Assembly (NCBI GenBank): GCA_963772315.1
Contig: CAVYWJ010000003.1
Coordinates: forward strand, 434,001 to 498,000
From: Haliangium sp963772315
Lineage (GTDB): Bacteria > Myxococcota_A > Polyangia > Haliangiales > Haliangiaceae
Direction of reading: 5' to 3'
Length of the DNA: 64,000 nt
The translations under genes and the position numbers were made by a program. Shown in pieces: positions 25,212-37,115 of this stretch (its first letter is position 1; every line of letters begins with the position of its first letter). The notes under the pieces are model-generated. The model was not told the origin of the DNA and ran no database searches. It saw nothing but the letters and a program-made list of their open reading frames with translations.

Positions 25212-25862
25212 TCATGCGCCTGGCCGGCGGAAGCGCGTGCGCGCCTGTTCCACGCGGTCGCGGGCCGCGCAGCCGTCGATATGATCGTTGACCAGACCCA
25301 TGGCTTGCATGAACGCGTAGGCCGTCGTGGGACCGACGAACGTCCAGCCGCGCCGCTTGAGATCCTTGCTCATGGCCTCGGATTCGGGGCAGGTCGTGTG
25401 CTGCATGAGCACGCCGCGGGTGAGGGGCCGCGGTCGCGCGCGCAGATCGGGCTCGAAGCGCCAGACATAGGCGGCGAGCGAGCCCACCTCCTGGACCAGA
25501 TCGAGCGCACGGCGGGCATTGTTGACGGTCGACGCGATCTTGCCGCGGTGGCGAATGATGCCGGCGTTGCCGAGCAAGGCTTCGATCTCGCCGGCGCCAA
25601 AACCGGCCACGCGGGCGAAATCGAAGCCGGCGAAGGCGCTGCGGAACGCATCGCGCTTGCGCAGGATCGTGATCCAGCTCAGCCCTGACTGGAAGCCTTC
25701 GAGGCACAGCTTCTCGAACAGCCGGTGATCATCGGCGGCCGGCATGCCCCACTCGTCGTCGTGATAGGCGCGATACTCGGGCGACCCGGCACACCACCAG
25801 CAACGCGCAATCTCGTCGGGCTCATGAATCAGGTCGGGGAGCGGCTTCGGCACGGCCTTCAT
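25212..25862 (-). CDS. tag: DNA-3-methyladenine glycosylase I
   Basis: About 216 residues from ATG 25862 (MKAVPKPLPDLIHEPDEIAR); upstream in-frame Met codons are less likely. It removes 3-methyladenine from alkylated DNA in base-excision repair. Signatures: the zinc site CWWCAGSPEYRAYHDDEWG with CxxC and His, GLSWITILRKRDAFRSAF, VGPTTAYAFMQAMG, and the second zinc half NDHIDGCAA. Length, motif order and zinc ligands (Cys, His, His, Cys) fit TagI well. Last gene of a minus-strand run behind the thioredoxin-like lipoprotein (gap 52 bases). Confidence 0.94.
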   Translation of the reverse strand: MKAVPKPLPDLIHEPDEIARCWWCAGSPEYRAYHDDEWGMPAADDHRLFEKLCLEGFQSGLSWITILRKRDAFRSAFAGFDFARVAGFGAGEIEALLGNAGIIRHRGKIASTVNNARRALDLVQEVGSLAAYVWRFEPDLRARPRPLTRGVLMQHTTCPESEAMSKDLKRRGWTFVGPTTAYAFMQAMGLVNDHIDGCAARDRVEQARTRFRRPGA

Positions 25863-25914
25863 GGGCGCCAAGGTAGCTCCAGTCCGCGGGCCACGCCACG
25901 TGGCCTGGCTATCT

Positions 25915-26799
25915 TCAGTGCGCGCCCGTGTGGCCAGCGGGAATCTCGATCTTGATCGGCTTGCCAGGCCGCGCACGGAGCTTCCTCTCGATCTCGACCA
26001 TCAGCACATCGACCTGGTGATCGTGGAGATCGGGATACATATTGGCGAGCTGGTATCGCAGATCGCGGATGTAATATCCGATGTCCTCGTCTGCCAGGTC
26101 TTCCACCGTGAGCGTGATGGTGCGCTTGCCCAGGAAGCCGCTGCCCAGGGGCGGCTCGTAGGGCTCGTCCGGCGGCGCCGCATCGCCGCGCCGGGCGGCG
26201 TCCACGAGCGGGGATATCTGGGCGAGAAATACCGCATCGTCGAGGCTGTGGCCGAGCTCGAGCTTGCGGCGCAGCCCGAACTGCTGGTCGACCACGACCA
26301 GCATGGGCACTGCGTGATACGGCTTGCCCTGGGTGTCGCGCGGCGCGAGTCGATCCATGAGCTCGCGGCGGTGATCGATCAGCGCCGGCACGGTCATGGA
26401 TCGCTCGCGCAGGAGGCGTGTGATGGTGTCGCGGCTGTCCTCGTCCTCATCGTCCACGCTCACCAGCAGCACGGTGACGTCGTCCTGGGCGCGGTACTTC
26501 GCGTGCAGCGCCTCGATCAGGTGCAGCTCGCGCAGGCACGGGCCGCAGTACGTGGCCCAGAGCGCCACCACGGTGACCGGCGCGCGGTGCGCGCTGAACG
26601 AGCTCATCTCGCCATCGAGCGAGACCAGGCTGAAGTCGGGCGCCGGGGTGGTATCCGCGGGCGCGGGCTTGCCGCTTCCGCCCGGCAGGCTCCCCGGCGC
26701 TGCCTGGCCCGCATTGCCGGCGCTGGTCGCGGGCGGCGGCCGGCCGCCGCAGGCAGCGAGGACGAAGAGAACGCAGAGGATGGGCGCGGTCGTGCGCAT
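25915..26799 (-). CDS. TlpA-like thioredoxin-domain lipoprotein
   Basis: 294 residues. A lipoprotein signal (MRTTAPILCVLFVLAACGG, lipobox LAAC) is followed by a Pro/Gly/Ala-rich linker (residues 20-55). A thioredoxin-like domain follows, with FSLVSLDGEMSSFSAHR, active site YCGPCLREL and VPMLVVVDQQFGL. The C-terminal 70 residues are an extra domain (RTITLTVEDLADEDIGYYIR to HTGAH) not usual for TlpA, which may bind a partner. It should act as a periplasmic disulfide reductase or redox sensor, tethered to a membrane. It is 45 bases downstream of mtlK on the same strand and may be read with it. Confidence 0.88.
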   Translation of the reverse strand: MRTTAPILCVLFVLAACGGRPPPATSAGNAGQAAPGSLPGGSGKPAPADTTPAPDFSLVSLDGEMSSFSAHRAPVTVVALWATYCGPCLRELHLIEALHAKYRAQDDVTVLLVSVDDEDEDSRDTITRLLRERSMTVPALIDHRRELMDRLAPRDTQGKPYHAVPMLVVVDQQFGLRRKLELGHSLDDAVFLAQISPLVDAARRGDAAPPDEPYEPPLGSGFLGKRTITLTVEDLADEDIGYYIRDLRYQLANMYPDLHDHQVDVLMVEIERKLRARPGKPIKIEIPAGHTGAH

Positions 26800-26844
26800 G
26801 CGTCTATTGTAACCGGAGAAGCCCGGGCTTGACCCTCCCCTCGA

Positions 26845-28332
26845 TTAGGGGACGTGCGTGTCCGCTGCGACGAGCGCGCGCAGCGTCGGCGTCACGCCCT
26901 GCGCGTCGAGCTGTGCGCGCAGCGCCAGGTACGAGGCGACGAAGCCTGGATGCGCCGGCAGCCGGGTCCCGACGATCTCGGACACCGCGAGCAAGGCCGC
27001 CGGCGAGCCGCTCGCGCGCACCTCGTCGAGCAGGTGGCCCGCGTTGGGCTCGTTGATCGCGTAGCGCTCGCCGTGCTCATCCACGCCCGTGAGGTAGCGA
27101 TCGTAGCAAGCGAGCAAGAATGCGAGGCGATGATGCGGGCGACCATGCTCCAGGCACGCGTGCGCGGTCGGCAGCAGGAAGCCCGGGATCTTCGAGGCGC
27201 CATCGCTGCACAGCCGCGCCAGCTGATCTCCAACGGCGCGATTGGCGAAGCGCTGCAGCAACGTATCCTTGTAGGCCTCGAGGTCGAGCCCGGGCAGCGA
27301 GTGCAGCCACGGGCCGGCGTCCTGGTCGAGGAACTCGCGAAAGTACGCGACGAACAGCGGGTCTTGCAGGGCCTCGTCGACCTTGCGATAGCCCGCGAGA
27401 TAGGCCGGATACGACAGCATGGTGTGGCTGGCGTTGAGCAGGCGGATCTTGGCCTCCTCGTACGGCGCCACATCGTCCGTCAGCATCACACCCACGGCCT
27501 CCCACTCCGGCCGTCCGCCGGGAAAATCGTCCTCCAGCACCCACTGGATGAAGTCCTCGCAGATGACCGGCGCAGCGTCGTCGACCCCGCTCAGCGCCCG
27601 CAGCTTCTGTCGGGTGGCCTCGTCGGTCGCCGGCGTGATGCGGTCGACCATGGCGCTGGGAAAGCTCACCTCGCGCTCGATCCACGCGGCCAGCGCCGGG
27701 ACTCGCTCCCTGGCAAACGCGACGCACGCGCGCCGCGCCTGCGCGCCGTTCTGACGCAGGTTGTCGCAAGACATCACCGTGAACGGCGCCACGTTCGACC
27801 TGCGCCGGCGATCCAGCGCTTCGATGAGATAACCGAACACGCTCTGCGGCGCTCCGGGATGCGCGAGGTCGTGCGCGATCGCAGGATGCTCGAGCTTGAA
27901 CCGGCCCTGCTCGTCGAGCAGGTAGCCGCCTTCGGTGATGGTGAGCGAGACGATGCGGATATCGGGGTGGCTCAGGCGAGCCAGCACGGCCTCGGGATCG
28001 TCCGGCGCATAGAGGTACTCGACCATGGCCTCGACGAGATGCGTGCGATGCGTGCCGTCCGGCGCCATCTCGGTGACGGTGTACAGCCCGTCCTGGCGCT
28101 TCATGACCGCGGCCATGGCGGCGTCCTGCGGCAGCAGATTGATGCCGCAGAGCCCCCAGGCTTCGTGGCCTGGCCGCGTCAGGCAGCGATCGAGGTAGAT
28201 CGCCTGGTGCGCGCGATGGAAGCCGCCGACACCGATGTGCGCGATGCCAGCGCGCACCGCGCGGCGATCGTAGCCGGGTCGAAGGATCGAGGCCGGTAAT
28301 TCGGACAGATGGTTGCTATCAAGTGTGTACAC
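26845..28332 (-). CDS. mtlK: Mannitol 2-dehydrogenase family protein (polyol dehydrogenase)
   Basis: About 495 residues if translation starts at GTG 28332, giving VYTLDSNHLSELPASILRPG, which fits the family start. The frame extends further up but overlaps the transporter gene. NAD-binding GVGGFHRAHQ, VMSCDNLRQNG, the catalytic lysine motif KIRLLNASHTML and ASKIPGFLLPTA are present. It oxidises mannitol or another hexitol to the 2-keto sugar with NAD. It starts 8 bases after the stop of the ATP-binding subunit gene, in one operon with a polyol ABC transporter, which supports a role in sugar-alcohol use. Confidence 0.93.
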   Translation of the reverse strand: MYTLDSNHLSELPASILRPGYDRRAVRAGIAHIGVGGFHRAHQAIYLDRCLTRPGHEAWGLCGINLLPQDAAMAAVMKRQDGLYTVTEMAPDGTHRTHLVEAMVEYLYAPDDPEAVLARLSHPDIRIVSLTITEGGYLLDEQGRFKLEHPAIAHDLAHPGAPQSVFGYLIEALDRRRRSNVAPFTVMSCDNLRQNGAQARRACVAFARERVPALAAWIEREVSFPSAMVDRITPATDEATRQKLRALSGVDDAAPVICEDFIQWVLEDDFPGGRPEWEAVGVMLTDDVAPYEEAKIRLLNASHTMLSYPAYLAGYRKVDEALQDPLFVAYFREFLDQDAGPWLHSLPGLDLEAYKDTLLQRFANRAVGDQLARLCSDGASKIPGFLLPTAHACLEHGRPHHRLAFLLACYDRYLTGVDEHGERYAINEPNAGHLLDEVRASGSPAALLAVSEIVGTRLPAHPGFVASYLALRAQLDAQGVTPTLRALVAADTHVP

Positions 28333-28340
28333 GGGCTTGG

Positions 28341-29423
<1,083 letters not shown>

Positions 29424-29436
29424 GACTGCGCTCCGA

Positions 29437-30270
<834 letters not shown>

Positions 30271-30279
30271 GGCGAGCCT

Positions 30280-31155
30280 CTAGGCGGTGAGTGATTTGCC
30301 GATCAGGCGGTTGAGGAACAGCGCGACCAGGTTGGCGAGCACCACGGCGATGAGACCGCCCGCGGAGGCCGCGCCGACATCGAACTCGAGCAACGCCTGG
30401 GTGAAGATCAGGAATGGCACGTTGGTCGTGGCGTCGCCCGGGCCGCCGCTGGTGGTGGTGAAGATCTCGGCAAAGACGTTGAGCAGGAAGATCGTCTCCA
30501 CCATCACCACCACGACGATCGACCGGGTGAGATGCGGCAGGGTCAGGCGGCGGAAGATCGCGTAGGCGCCTGCGCCGTCCATCTGCGCGGCTTCTCGCTG
30601 CTCCTGGTCCATCGACTGCAGCGCGGTGACGAAGATCAGGATCGCGAACGGGAGCCACTCCCAGGCGACGATCAGGATGATCGAGAACAGCGGCCACTCG
30701 GAGAACCAGCTGATCGGAGTCATCCCGAACAGCTGCGCGATCCAGGCGAACAGCCCGGAGACCGGATTCATCAGCAAGTTCTTCCAGACCAGCGCGCTGA
30801 CCGTGGGCATGATGAAGAACGGCGAGATGAGCAGCACGCGCACGATGCCCTGGCCCGGGAAGTGGGCGTCGATCAGCACGCTGATGGCCACGCCTCCGAC
30901 CACGGTCATGACCAGCACGCTGCCGACCAGGAGCAGGGTGTTGACGACGCTGGTCCAGAAGCTCGGGTAGGTGAAGAAGTAGGTGAAGTTCTCCAGCCCC
31001 ACGAAGGCCGTTCTGTCCGGGTACAGCAGGTTGTAGTACAGCGTCGAGAAGTACGCCGTCATGGCCAGCGGCACGATCATCCATGCGAACAGCATGATGA
31101 TCGCCGGCGCGGTCAGCAGGCGTCCGACACGGCGAGAATGAGGAGACGCGCTCAC
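30280..31155 (-). CDS. smoF: Polyol ABC transporter permease (SmoF/MalF type)
   Basis: 291 residues with about six transmembrane helices (LLTAPAIIMLFAWMIVPLAM, TLLLVGSVLVMTVVGGVAIS, SIVVVVMVETIFLLNVFAEI). The ATPase-coupling loop is EAAQMDGAGAYAIFRRLTLP. Translation starts at GTG 31155 (TAGGAG RBS). It forms the membrane channel with SmoG. Confidence 0.92.
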   Translation of the reverse strand: MSASPHSRRVGRLLTAPAIIMLFAWMIVPLAMTAYFSTLYYNLLYPDRTAFVGLENFTYFFTYPSFWTSVVNTLLLVGSVLVMTVVGGVAISVLIDAHFPGQGIVRVLLISPFFIMPTVSALVWKNLLMNPVSGLFAWIAQLFGMTPISWFSEWPLFSIILIVAWEWLPFAILIFVTALQSMDQEQREAAQMDGAGAYAIFRRLTLPHLTRSIVVVVMVETIFLLNVFAEIFTTTSGGPGDATTNVPFLIFTQALLEFDVGAASAGGLIAVVLANLVALFLNRLIGKSLTA

Positions 31156-31204
31156 GGCAGAGCTCCTATCCGAGAGGTGGCTTGGGCTCGAATCGGATGA
31201 ACAC

Positions 31205-32524
<1,320 letters not shown>

Positions 32525-32734
32525 GACGGCACTCCTGTGGTTTCTCGACATCTGGACGCGCCGGACGATGCGCATGACCATGCGCAGGAACACTTCGTCC
32601 GGCACGCGAACCAAGCTACTCCAGATGGCGATGCGCGTGAACTGGATCGCGTGGGAAATTCATATTTCGAGTGTTTGGTCCCACCGGGCAGGCGGACGTG
32701 GGATGTGAGCCGATGTCGTCGCCGCCGCGGCGCG

Positions 32735-34177
32735 TTACCTGGGCACGCAGATATCGACCTCGCGCTGGAAGCCGAAGGCCGGCCCGATGTCGCTCACGCA
32801 GTCCAGGCCAGGGAAGCAGTCGGCGTCGGACTCGCAGTCGCCTTCCCCCGCGTCGCACGGGCACTGGAAAGAACAATAGTTCCAGGAGCCCACGCCCAGC
32901 GTCGGACACACGTTCGAGCAGACATCGACCTCGTCGTCCTGGTAGCCGAAGGCAAAGCCGGCGTCGTGCAGGCACACCAGGCCCGCCACGCAGTCGGCCT
33001 CGGTGTCGCAGTCGCCCTCGCCGTGGTCGCACGGGCAGCCGGGGTAGCAACGCGAGAACAGGCCGGCGCCGGGGGTGCAGTCGATCGTGCACGTGATCGA
33101 CAGGATGACGCTGGCGAATGCCTCGTCCTCGCCATCGCCCACGACCAGCACGATGGTGTGGTTGCCGATGTCGAGGTTGACGGTGGGCGTGGGGCCGAAG
33201 GCGATGGGCTCGCCGCTCTCGAACCAGGTATAGGTCAACGCCGAGGGCCCGTTGTCCGGATCGCTGGAGCCCGAGCCGTCGAGCTCGACGGGCACCTGCT
33301 CGCGCACCTCGCCGTCGTCGTTGCAGTCGAGGTTCTGACCGCCGGGAATCATGGCCACGGCCACGGGCGGCTGATTGATGAATGGTGAGCCGGTCAAGTG
33401 CTCCTGCAGGTTCTGCAGCAGCTCCAGGTTATCGACGTCGCTCTGGACCAGCCACTCGGAGTCCATGACCACGGAGAGCGCGCCGGCGTCGCCGGTCAGG
33501 TCGTTTGCTTCCCAGACCGCCGCGACGACCTTGTCGACGCCATTGGTGGCCAGGACGTGTCGCGAGGTCAGCGGCAGGCCGCCGATGCCGCCGGCATTCA
33601 CCATCCTGATGAACGATACCTGGTTGGGCGTGGTGGCGACGTCCCCCGCGGCGGCGTCGTTGACCAGGAAGAGCGAGGTATTCATGTAGCTGGGGATGGC
33701 ACCCTGGCGGCCGATGACGATGCTGCCACCGCCGTCGACCGCGTCCCGTACGAGCGCGTCGAGCGAGTCGTTCATGCTGTCGGAGAAGGGGTTCTCGCCG
33801 GTGAGATGGAGGCCGCCGCCGATGGCCAGATAGGAAATCAGCAGATTCCGGTCCTGGAGCGTCAGCGCTGCGCTGGCGCCTACATGCCAGACCGTGTGGA
33901 ACTGCGCCAGCTCGACCAGGGTCGGGGGGAGGCGGAAGTCGGGCCGGATCACGGCCGTATGTCCCAGGACTTGCAGGCGTGTCTTGAGGATGTTGAGACG
34001 CGCCGGGTTCGCGTCCCCGAAGAGCAGCACGTTGGCGACGGCTGTGGTGGAGGGCGGCGGCTTCGCGCGCTGCTCGCCGGCGATGCTCTCCTGGCTGCGG
34101 GACCGGGTGTCGTCCGTCGTGCACCCTGTCGCGAGGATGGCCGCAGCCACCATCGCGAGACCTATCATCCGTGTCAT
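32735..34177 (-). CDS. Lipoprotein with PKD-like domain and Cys-rich C-terminus
   Basis: 480 residues; RBS AGGAG; lipoprotein signal MTRMIGLAMVAAAILATGCT (lipobox ATGC). Residues about 45-245 resemble a glutamine-amidotransferase-like or ThuA-like fold (LLFGDANPARLNILKTRLQV, GGGLHLTGENPFSDS), though this is uncertain. A PKD/Ig-like domain follows (PVELDGSGSSDPDNGPSALT and GNHTIVLVVGDGEDEA). The last 100 residues hold two Cys-rich repeats of the pattern CPCD-x-GEGDC-x-DADC-x-GL-x-C, which is widespread in myxobacterial surface proteins. Placed at the cell surface; role unknown. Confidence 0.85.
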   Translation of the reverse strand: MTRMIGLAMVAAAILATGCTTDDTRSRSQESIAGEQRAKPPPSTTAVANVLLFGDANPARLNILKTRLQVLGHTAVIRPDFRLPPTLVELAQFHTVWHVGASAALTLQDRNLLISYLAIGGGLHLTGENPFSDSMNDSLDALVRDAVDGGGSIVIGRQGAIPSYMNTSLFLVNDAAAGDVATTPNQVSFIRMVNAGGIGGLPLTSRHVLATNGVDKVVAAVWEANDLTGDAGALSVVMDSEWLVQSDVDNLELLQNLQEHLTGSPFINQPPVAVAMIPGGQNLDCNDDGEVREQVPVELDGSGSSDPDNGPSALTYTWFESGEPIAFGPTPTVNLDIGNHTIVLVVGDGEDEAFASVILSITCTIDCTPGAGLFSRCYPGCPCDHGEGDCDTEADCVAGLVCLHDAGFAFGYQDDEVDVCSNVCPTLGVGSWNYCSFQCPCDAGEGDCESDADCFPGLDCVSDIGPAFGFQREVDICVPR

Positions 34178-34345
34178 CTTGCTTTCTCCTCTGGCCGTAT
34201 TGTTGTCTCGGTCGAGATCCGAGGGATTCGCGCGGCCATGCGCATCGCGTCACCAACCGTGCTGGTATCCCGGCCCCCGACCGCACTCCTGCCAGATCCA
34301 TGGCGATCGCGATGCCGGTCGTGACCGGCTCGTCCCCCCTGAAAG

Positions 34346-34390
34346 CCCGCGGACCGCGGGTGAGTGCCTGCCACTGGCAGCTTCACTCAC
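34346..34390. promoter_or_regulatory. Two adjacent inverted repeats in the divergent intergenic region
   Basis: CCCGCGGACCGCGGG (34346-34360) is a perfect palindrome about a central A. The next base begins a longer hairpin, GTGAGTGCCTGCCA...TGGCAGCTTCACTCAC (34360-34390). They lie about 170 bases before the lipoprotein start and 175 before the phosphoesterase start. No T-run follows, so an operator is as likely as a terminator. Confidence 0.5.
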
Positions 34391-34564
34391 CTCCGCATGT
34401 TACCGATTCAGCGCCCGAAGACCACTTTTTGTTTCGCAGCGCCACGGCACCGGCGTGACGCCTGCCGCTCGATCCGCGCCTGGAAGCGCTCCATGCCTGC
34501 GATGGCGGGTGGATCGTGAGGTGGTTTCGAGTATCATGAAAGACTCGAAAACGTTGAGAATCAA

Positions 34565-35767
34565 ATGGCGACAGAGCTGATCCATGCGGCGTGTGCCCGG
34601 GCACACGCGCTGCTCGACATTTCCTGGCGGCCCCGTACCTCGGGGTTACATGCTCCAGCCCGGCGGTTTGCGATCGGAGATCCGCAGACCAGCTGCGAGC
34701 GCTTCTTCGCGATCCTGGCCCACCACGGGCTCCTGGGCGCGGACGGGATGCTCGCGCCCGATGTGTCGCTGGTCTCGATCGGAGATCACTTCGACTACGC
34801 GGGCGAGGCCGCCGATGTGGCCCGCGAGGGGCTGGCGATCTTGCGGTGGCTCGCGGAGCACCCGCCAGAGCAAGCGCCGATCCTGCTGGGCAACCACGAT
34901 GTCTGCCGGGTGATGGAGCTGGCGCCGCTGTCCGATCGAGACTTCGCCGCAGCCAGGGCGCTGGCGGTGCCGATCAAGGCAGCAGAGCGCCAGGGCGAGG
35001 ACGTCACCGCTCGCGCGCAGGCATTCCTGGCGCGGTTCCCGTCCTTGCCCTCGCCGGGAATCGCTGCCAAGGACTTCCTGGGCTACAGCGAGGAGCAGCG
35101 CTCGCTGGTGCAGGCGCTGCTCCTGGCCGGCCGCGTGCGCCTGGCGCTGGCAGCGCAGCTCTCGACCGGCCAGGAGGCGCTCCTCACCCACGCCGGCGTC
35201 ACCCGTCGCGAGCTGGCGCTGCTGGCCCCGGCCTCGGGGACGGCACCGGAGACGGCAAATGACATCGCCGCTGCCCTGAATCAGAAGCTGGCGGAGGCCA
35301 TCGACCGGGTGCGTCCCCACTGGGAGGCAGGCCGCGTCACGGAGCCGCTCTCGCTCGCGCCGCTCCACGTCGCGGGCACCACGGGCCAGGAGGGCGGCGG
35401 CCTCCTCTACCACCGTCCTGCCCACCCGGAGCGCCCCGGCGCCGACCTGATCTGGGAATTCTCGGCCAGCGCGCCGCGCCGTTTCGATCCCCGCACCTTG
35501 CCTGCCGGCTTCGTCCAGGTATGTGGACACACCGGACACAAAAAATGCATCCAGGAGCTCGGCGCGTGGGTGAGCGCGTCGGCCCGCCAGCTCGGCCACG
35601 ACGGCCTGCGCACGCTACGCGCGGGCGCGGATGGGGTCTCGTACGAGTGGGGCATCGTCGATGGTCACCCTGGTCAGGCAAGACTCCATATGATCGATGC
35701 CGGCATGCACGCCGCCGATCCATCGACCTACCCGCTGCTTCCGCTCGGCACGGAACCCTGGGCGTAG
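34565..35767 (+). CDS. Calcineurin-like metallophosphoesterase
   Basis: 400 residues. Metal-binding motifs of the superfamily appear in order: FAIGDPQTS (D), SIGDHFDYAG (GDxxD variant), LLGNHDVCRV (GNHD), THAGVTR (H) and VCGHTGHK (GHxH variant). The spacing of the first motif is slightly unusual (GDPQ rather than GDxH). No signal peptide, so it is cytoplasmic. The substrate could be a nucleotide, phosphoprotein or diadenosine compound and cannot be told from sequence. No strong RBS before ATG 34565. Confidence 0.85.
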   Translation: MATELIHAACARAHALLDISWRPRTSGLHAPARRFAIGDPQTSCERFFAILAHHGLLGADGMLAPDVSLVSIGDHFDYAGEAADVAREGLAILRWLAEHPPEQAPILLGNHDVCRVMELAPLSDRDFAAARALAVPIKAAERQGEDVTARAQAFLARFPSLPSPGIAAKDFLGYSEEQRSLVQALLLAGRVRLALAAQLSTGQEALLTHAGVTRRELALLAPASGTAPETANDIAAALNQKLAEAIDRVRPHWEAGRVTEPLSLAPLHVAGTTGQEGGGLLYHRPAHPERPGADLIWEFSASAPRRFDPRTLPAGFVQVCGHTGHKKCIQELGAWVSASARQLGHDGLRTLRAGADGVSYEWGIVDGHPGQARLHMIDAGMHAADPSTYPLLPLGTEPWA

Positions 35768-35823
35768 CAGGCGAGGCGATTGGCTCGCGTCCACGCGCCG
35801 GATGCGCGCTCAGGGGGCGGGAT

Positions 35824-35994
35824 TCACACCGGCGTCCGGCGGCTGGTCGGATCGGGCTGCGTGGTGCAGGTCTCCAGGTCGGGATTCCGGCAGGTCTTGT
35901 TGCCGGGATCCGGCTTCGGTGACTTCGCGCCGCAGCCGATGCTGCCAGAGAGCGCGAACGCGAGCGTGAGCCCGATGGCGGATGTTCTCTTCAT
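35824..35994 (-). CDS. Small lipoprotein
   Basis: 56 residues: MKRTSAIGLTLAFALSGSIG then CGAKSPK. This is a lipoprotein signal with IGC as lipobox, followed by a short polar tail (TCRNPDLETCTTQPDP). RBS GAAGGAG lies 5 bases before the ATG at 35994. The tail pattern C-x(3)-D/E-L-x-TCTT-x-DP recurs in the truncated relative just upstream (36083-36215). Function unknown. Confidence 0.7.
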   Translation of the reverse strand: MKRTSAIGLTLAFALSGSIGCGAKSPKPDPGNKTCRNPDLETCTTQPDPTSRRTPV

Positions 35995-36082
35995 GGTCAT
36001 CTCCTTCATACCGTCGATGTTTACAGTGACGCAGGTGCGGTGCGCACGATAACAGCGTCTGATTCAGCAACGAGGCGCGGCG

Positions 36083-36215
36083 CTATGCCGCCGCTTCCGC
36101 GGGCTTCGGAGGAACCACGGGATCGGCCGGCGTCGTGCAGGTCTCTGCCTGTAGCTTCTCCGGCTCCAGGCAGACCTTCTCGGTCTCCGGCACATCCTCG
36201 TTGCTGGGCGCCGGC
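36083..36215 (-). pseudogene. C-terminal fragment of a second small CTT-type lipoprotein
   Basis: Minus-strand frame ending at TAG 36083-36085: EDVPETEKVCLEPEKLQAET then CTTPADPVVPPKPAEAAA. It shares the VC/TC...ETCTT-x-DP pattern of the intact neighbour at 35824, but its signal peptide and N-terminus are missing. It breaks off at about 36215, where plus-strand TPR coding begins. Confidence 0.55.
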
Positions 36216-36221
36216 GCGCGG

Positions 36222-36865
36222 TGCCGGCGCTGCGTACGAGCTCGGCCGTGGCGACGAGGTGCGCGCCTGGGCAGAGCGACTGCGCGGCCAGCCCGGGGAG
36301 GCCGAGGTGCTGTTCTACGCCGGCCTCTTGCAGAACAAGGCCGGCGACCACGAGGCCGCGATCGCCACGCATCGCCGCGCGCTGGACCTGGCCGAGGAGC
36401 GGGACGAGCCGCGCGCCACCACGCGCAACGCGTACGCGCTCTACCTCCTGGCCGGACAGCGGGGCCGCAACGCCGAGGCCCTGGCCTGGGCCTACGAGTC
36501 CTTTGCCGCGGCCGAGCGCTCGGGCGAGCGCGACCGGCAGGCCAAGGCCATGGAGGCGATCGGCCTGACGCTCTTCGATCTCGGCGATCTCGACGGCGCG
36601 CGCCTGGCCCAGGAGCAGGTGCGCCGCCTCGCCGATCCCGGCGACCAGGCCCAGCAGGCGCGCCAGGCCCAGCAGGAGGGCGTGCTGTACGAGGCCGAGG
36701 ATCGCCTGTCCCTGGCCCGCGACGCCTTTGCCCGCTCGTTCGCCCTGGCCGAGGCCACCGGCAACGAGCGCCTGCAGCGCGACAACCACATCAACCTCGC
36801 CACCGTGGCGATCTCGCTTGGCGACAACGAGACGGCCCGGACGCACCTGGCGACCCTGGAGCTAA
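36222..36865 (+). pseudogene. TPR-repeat protein fragment
   Basis: The frame from about 36222 reads AYELGRGDEVRAWAERLRGQ, AEVLFYAGLLQNKAGDHEAA, AMEAIGLTLFDLGDLDGARL and NLATVAISLGDNETARTHL, about five TPR units. Neither a start nor the downstream part is present. The 5' side abuts the reversed small-lipoprotein fragment, and the 3' side runs into the MITE-like copy at 36866. Similar TPR arrays are usually part of kinase or CHAT-domain proteins, so this is an internal fragment of one. Confidence 0.7.
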
Positions 36866-37110
36866 GAGCCTCTCTACAAATTCCAGGGAGGCCGTTTTCG
36901 GCACAACGGCGGCATTCTAGCGGAGGTAAGGCTTGCACCAGGGCTCGCCTGTAGTCGGAGCCAGAACGCGGATGAAGAGCGTAAGGGGGTCGCAACGGCT
37001 ATCTGGAGGGAGTTGGGAAACGACGGGGAGCTGGCGGGGCGGGGGTGGTGCAAAGTTGCCGGCGGCAAGCGGGCACCGGGCACGCCGGTAGCGACGGCGA
37101 GGCACGAGGC
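36866..37110 (+). mobile_element. Truncated, diverged copy of the MITE-like element
   Basis: Begins GAGCCTCTCTACAAATTC (two differences from the terminal repeat of the 22288 element). It shares GAGGCCGTTTTCGGCAC about 7 bases inside, and GGTGCAAAGTTGCCG further in, in the same order and spacing class as copy A read on its minus strand. The far terminal repeat is absent and the sequence ends near 37110. It terminates the TPR fragment. Confidence 0.7.
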
Positions 37111-37115
37111 AAGCG

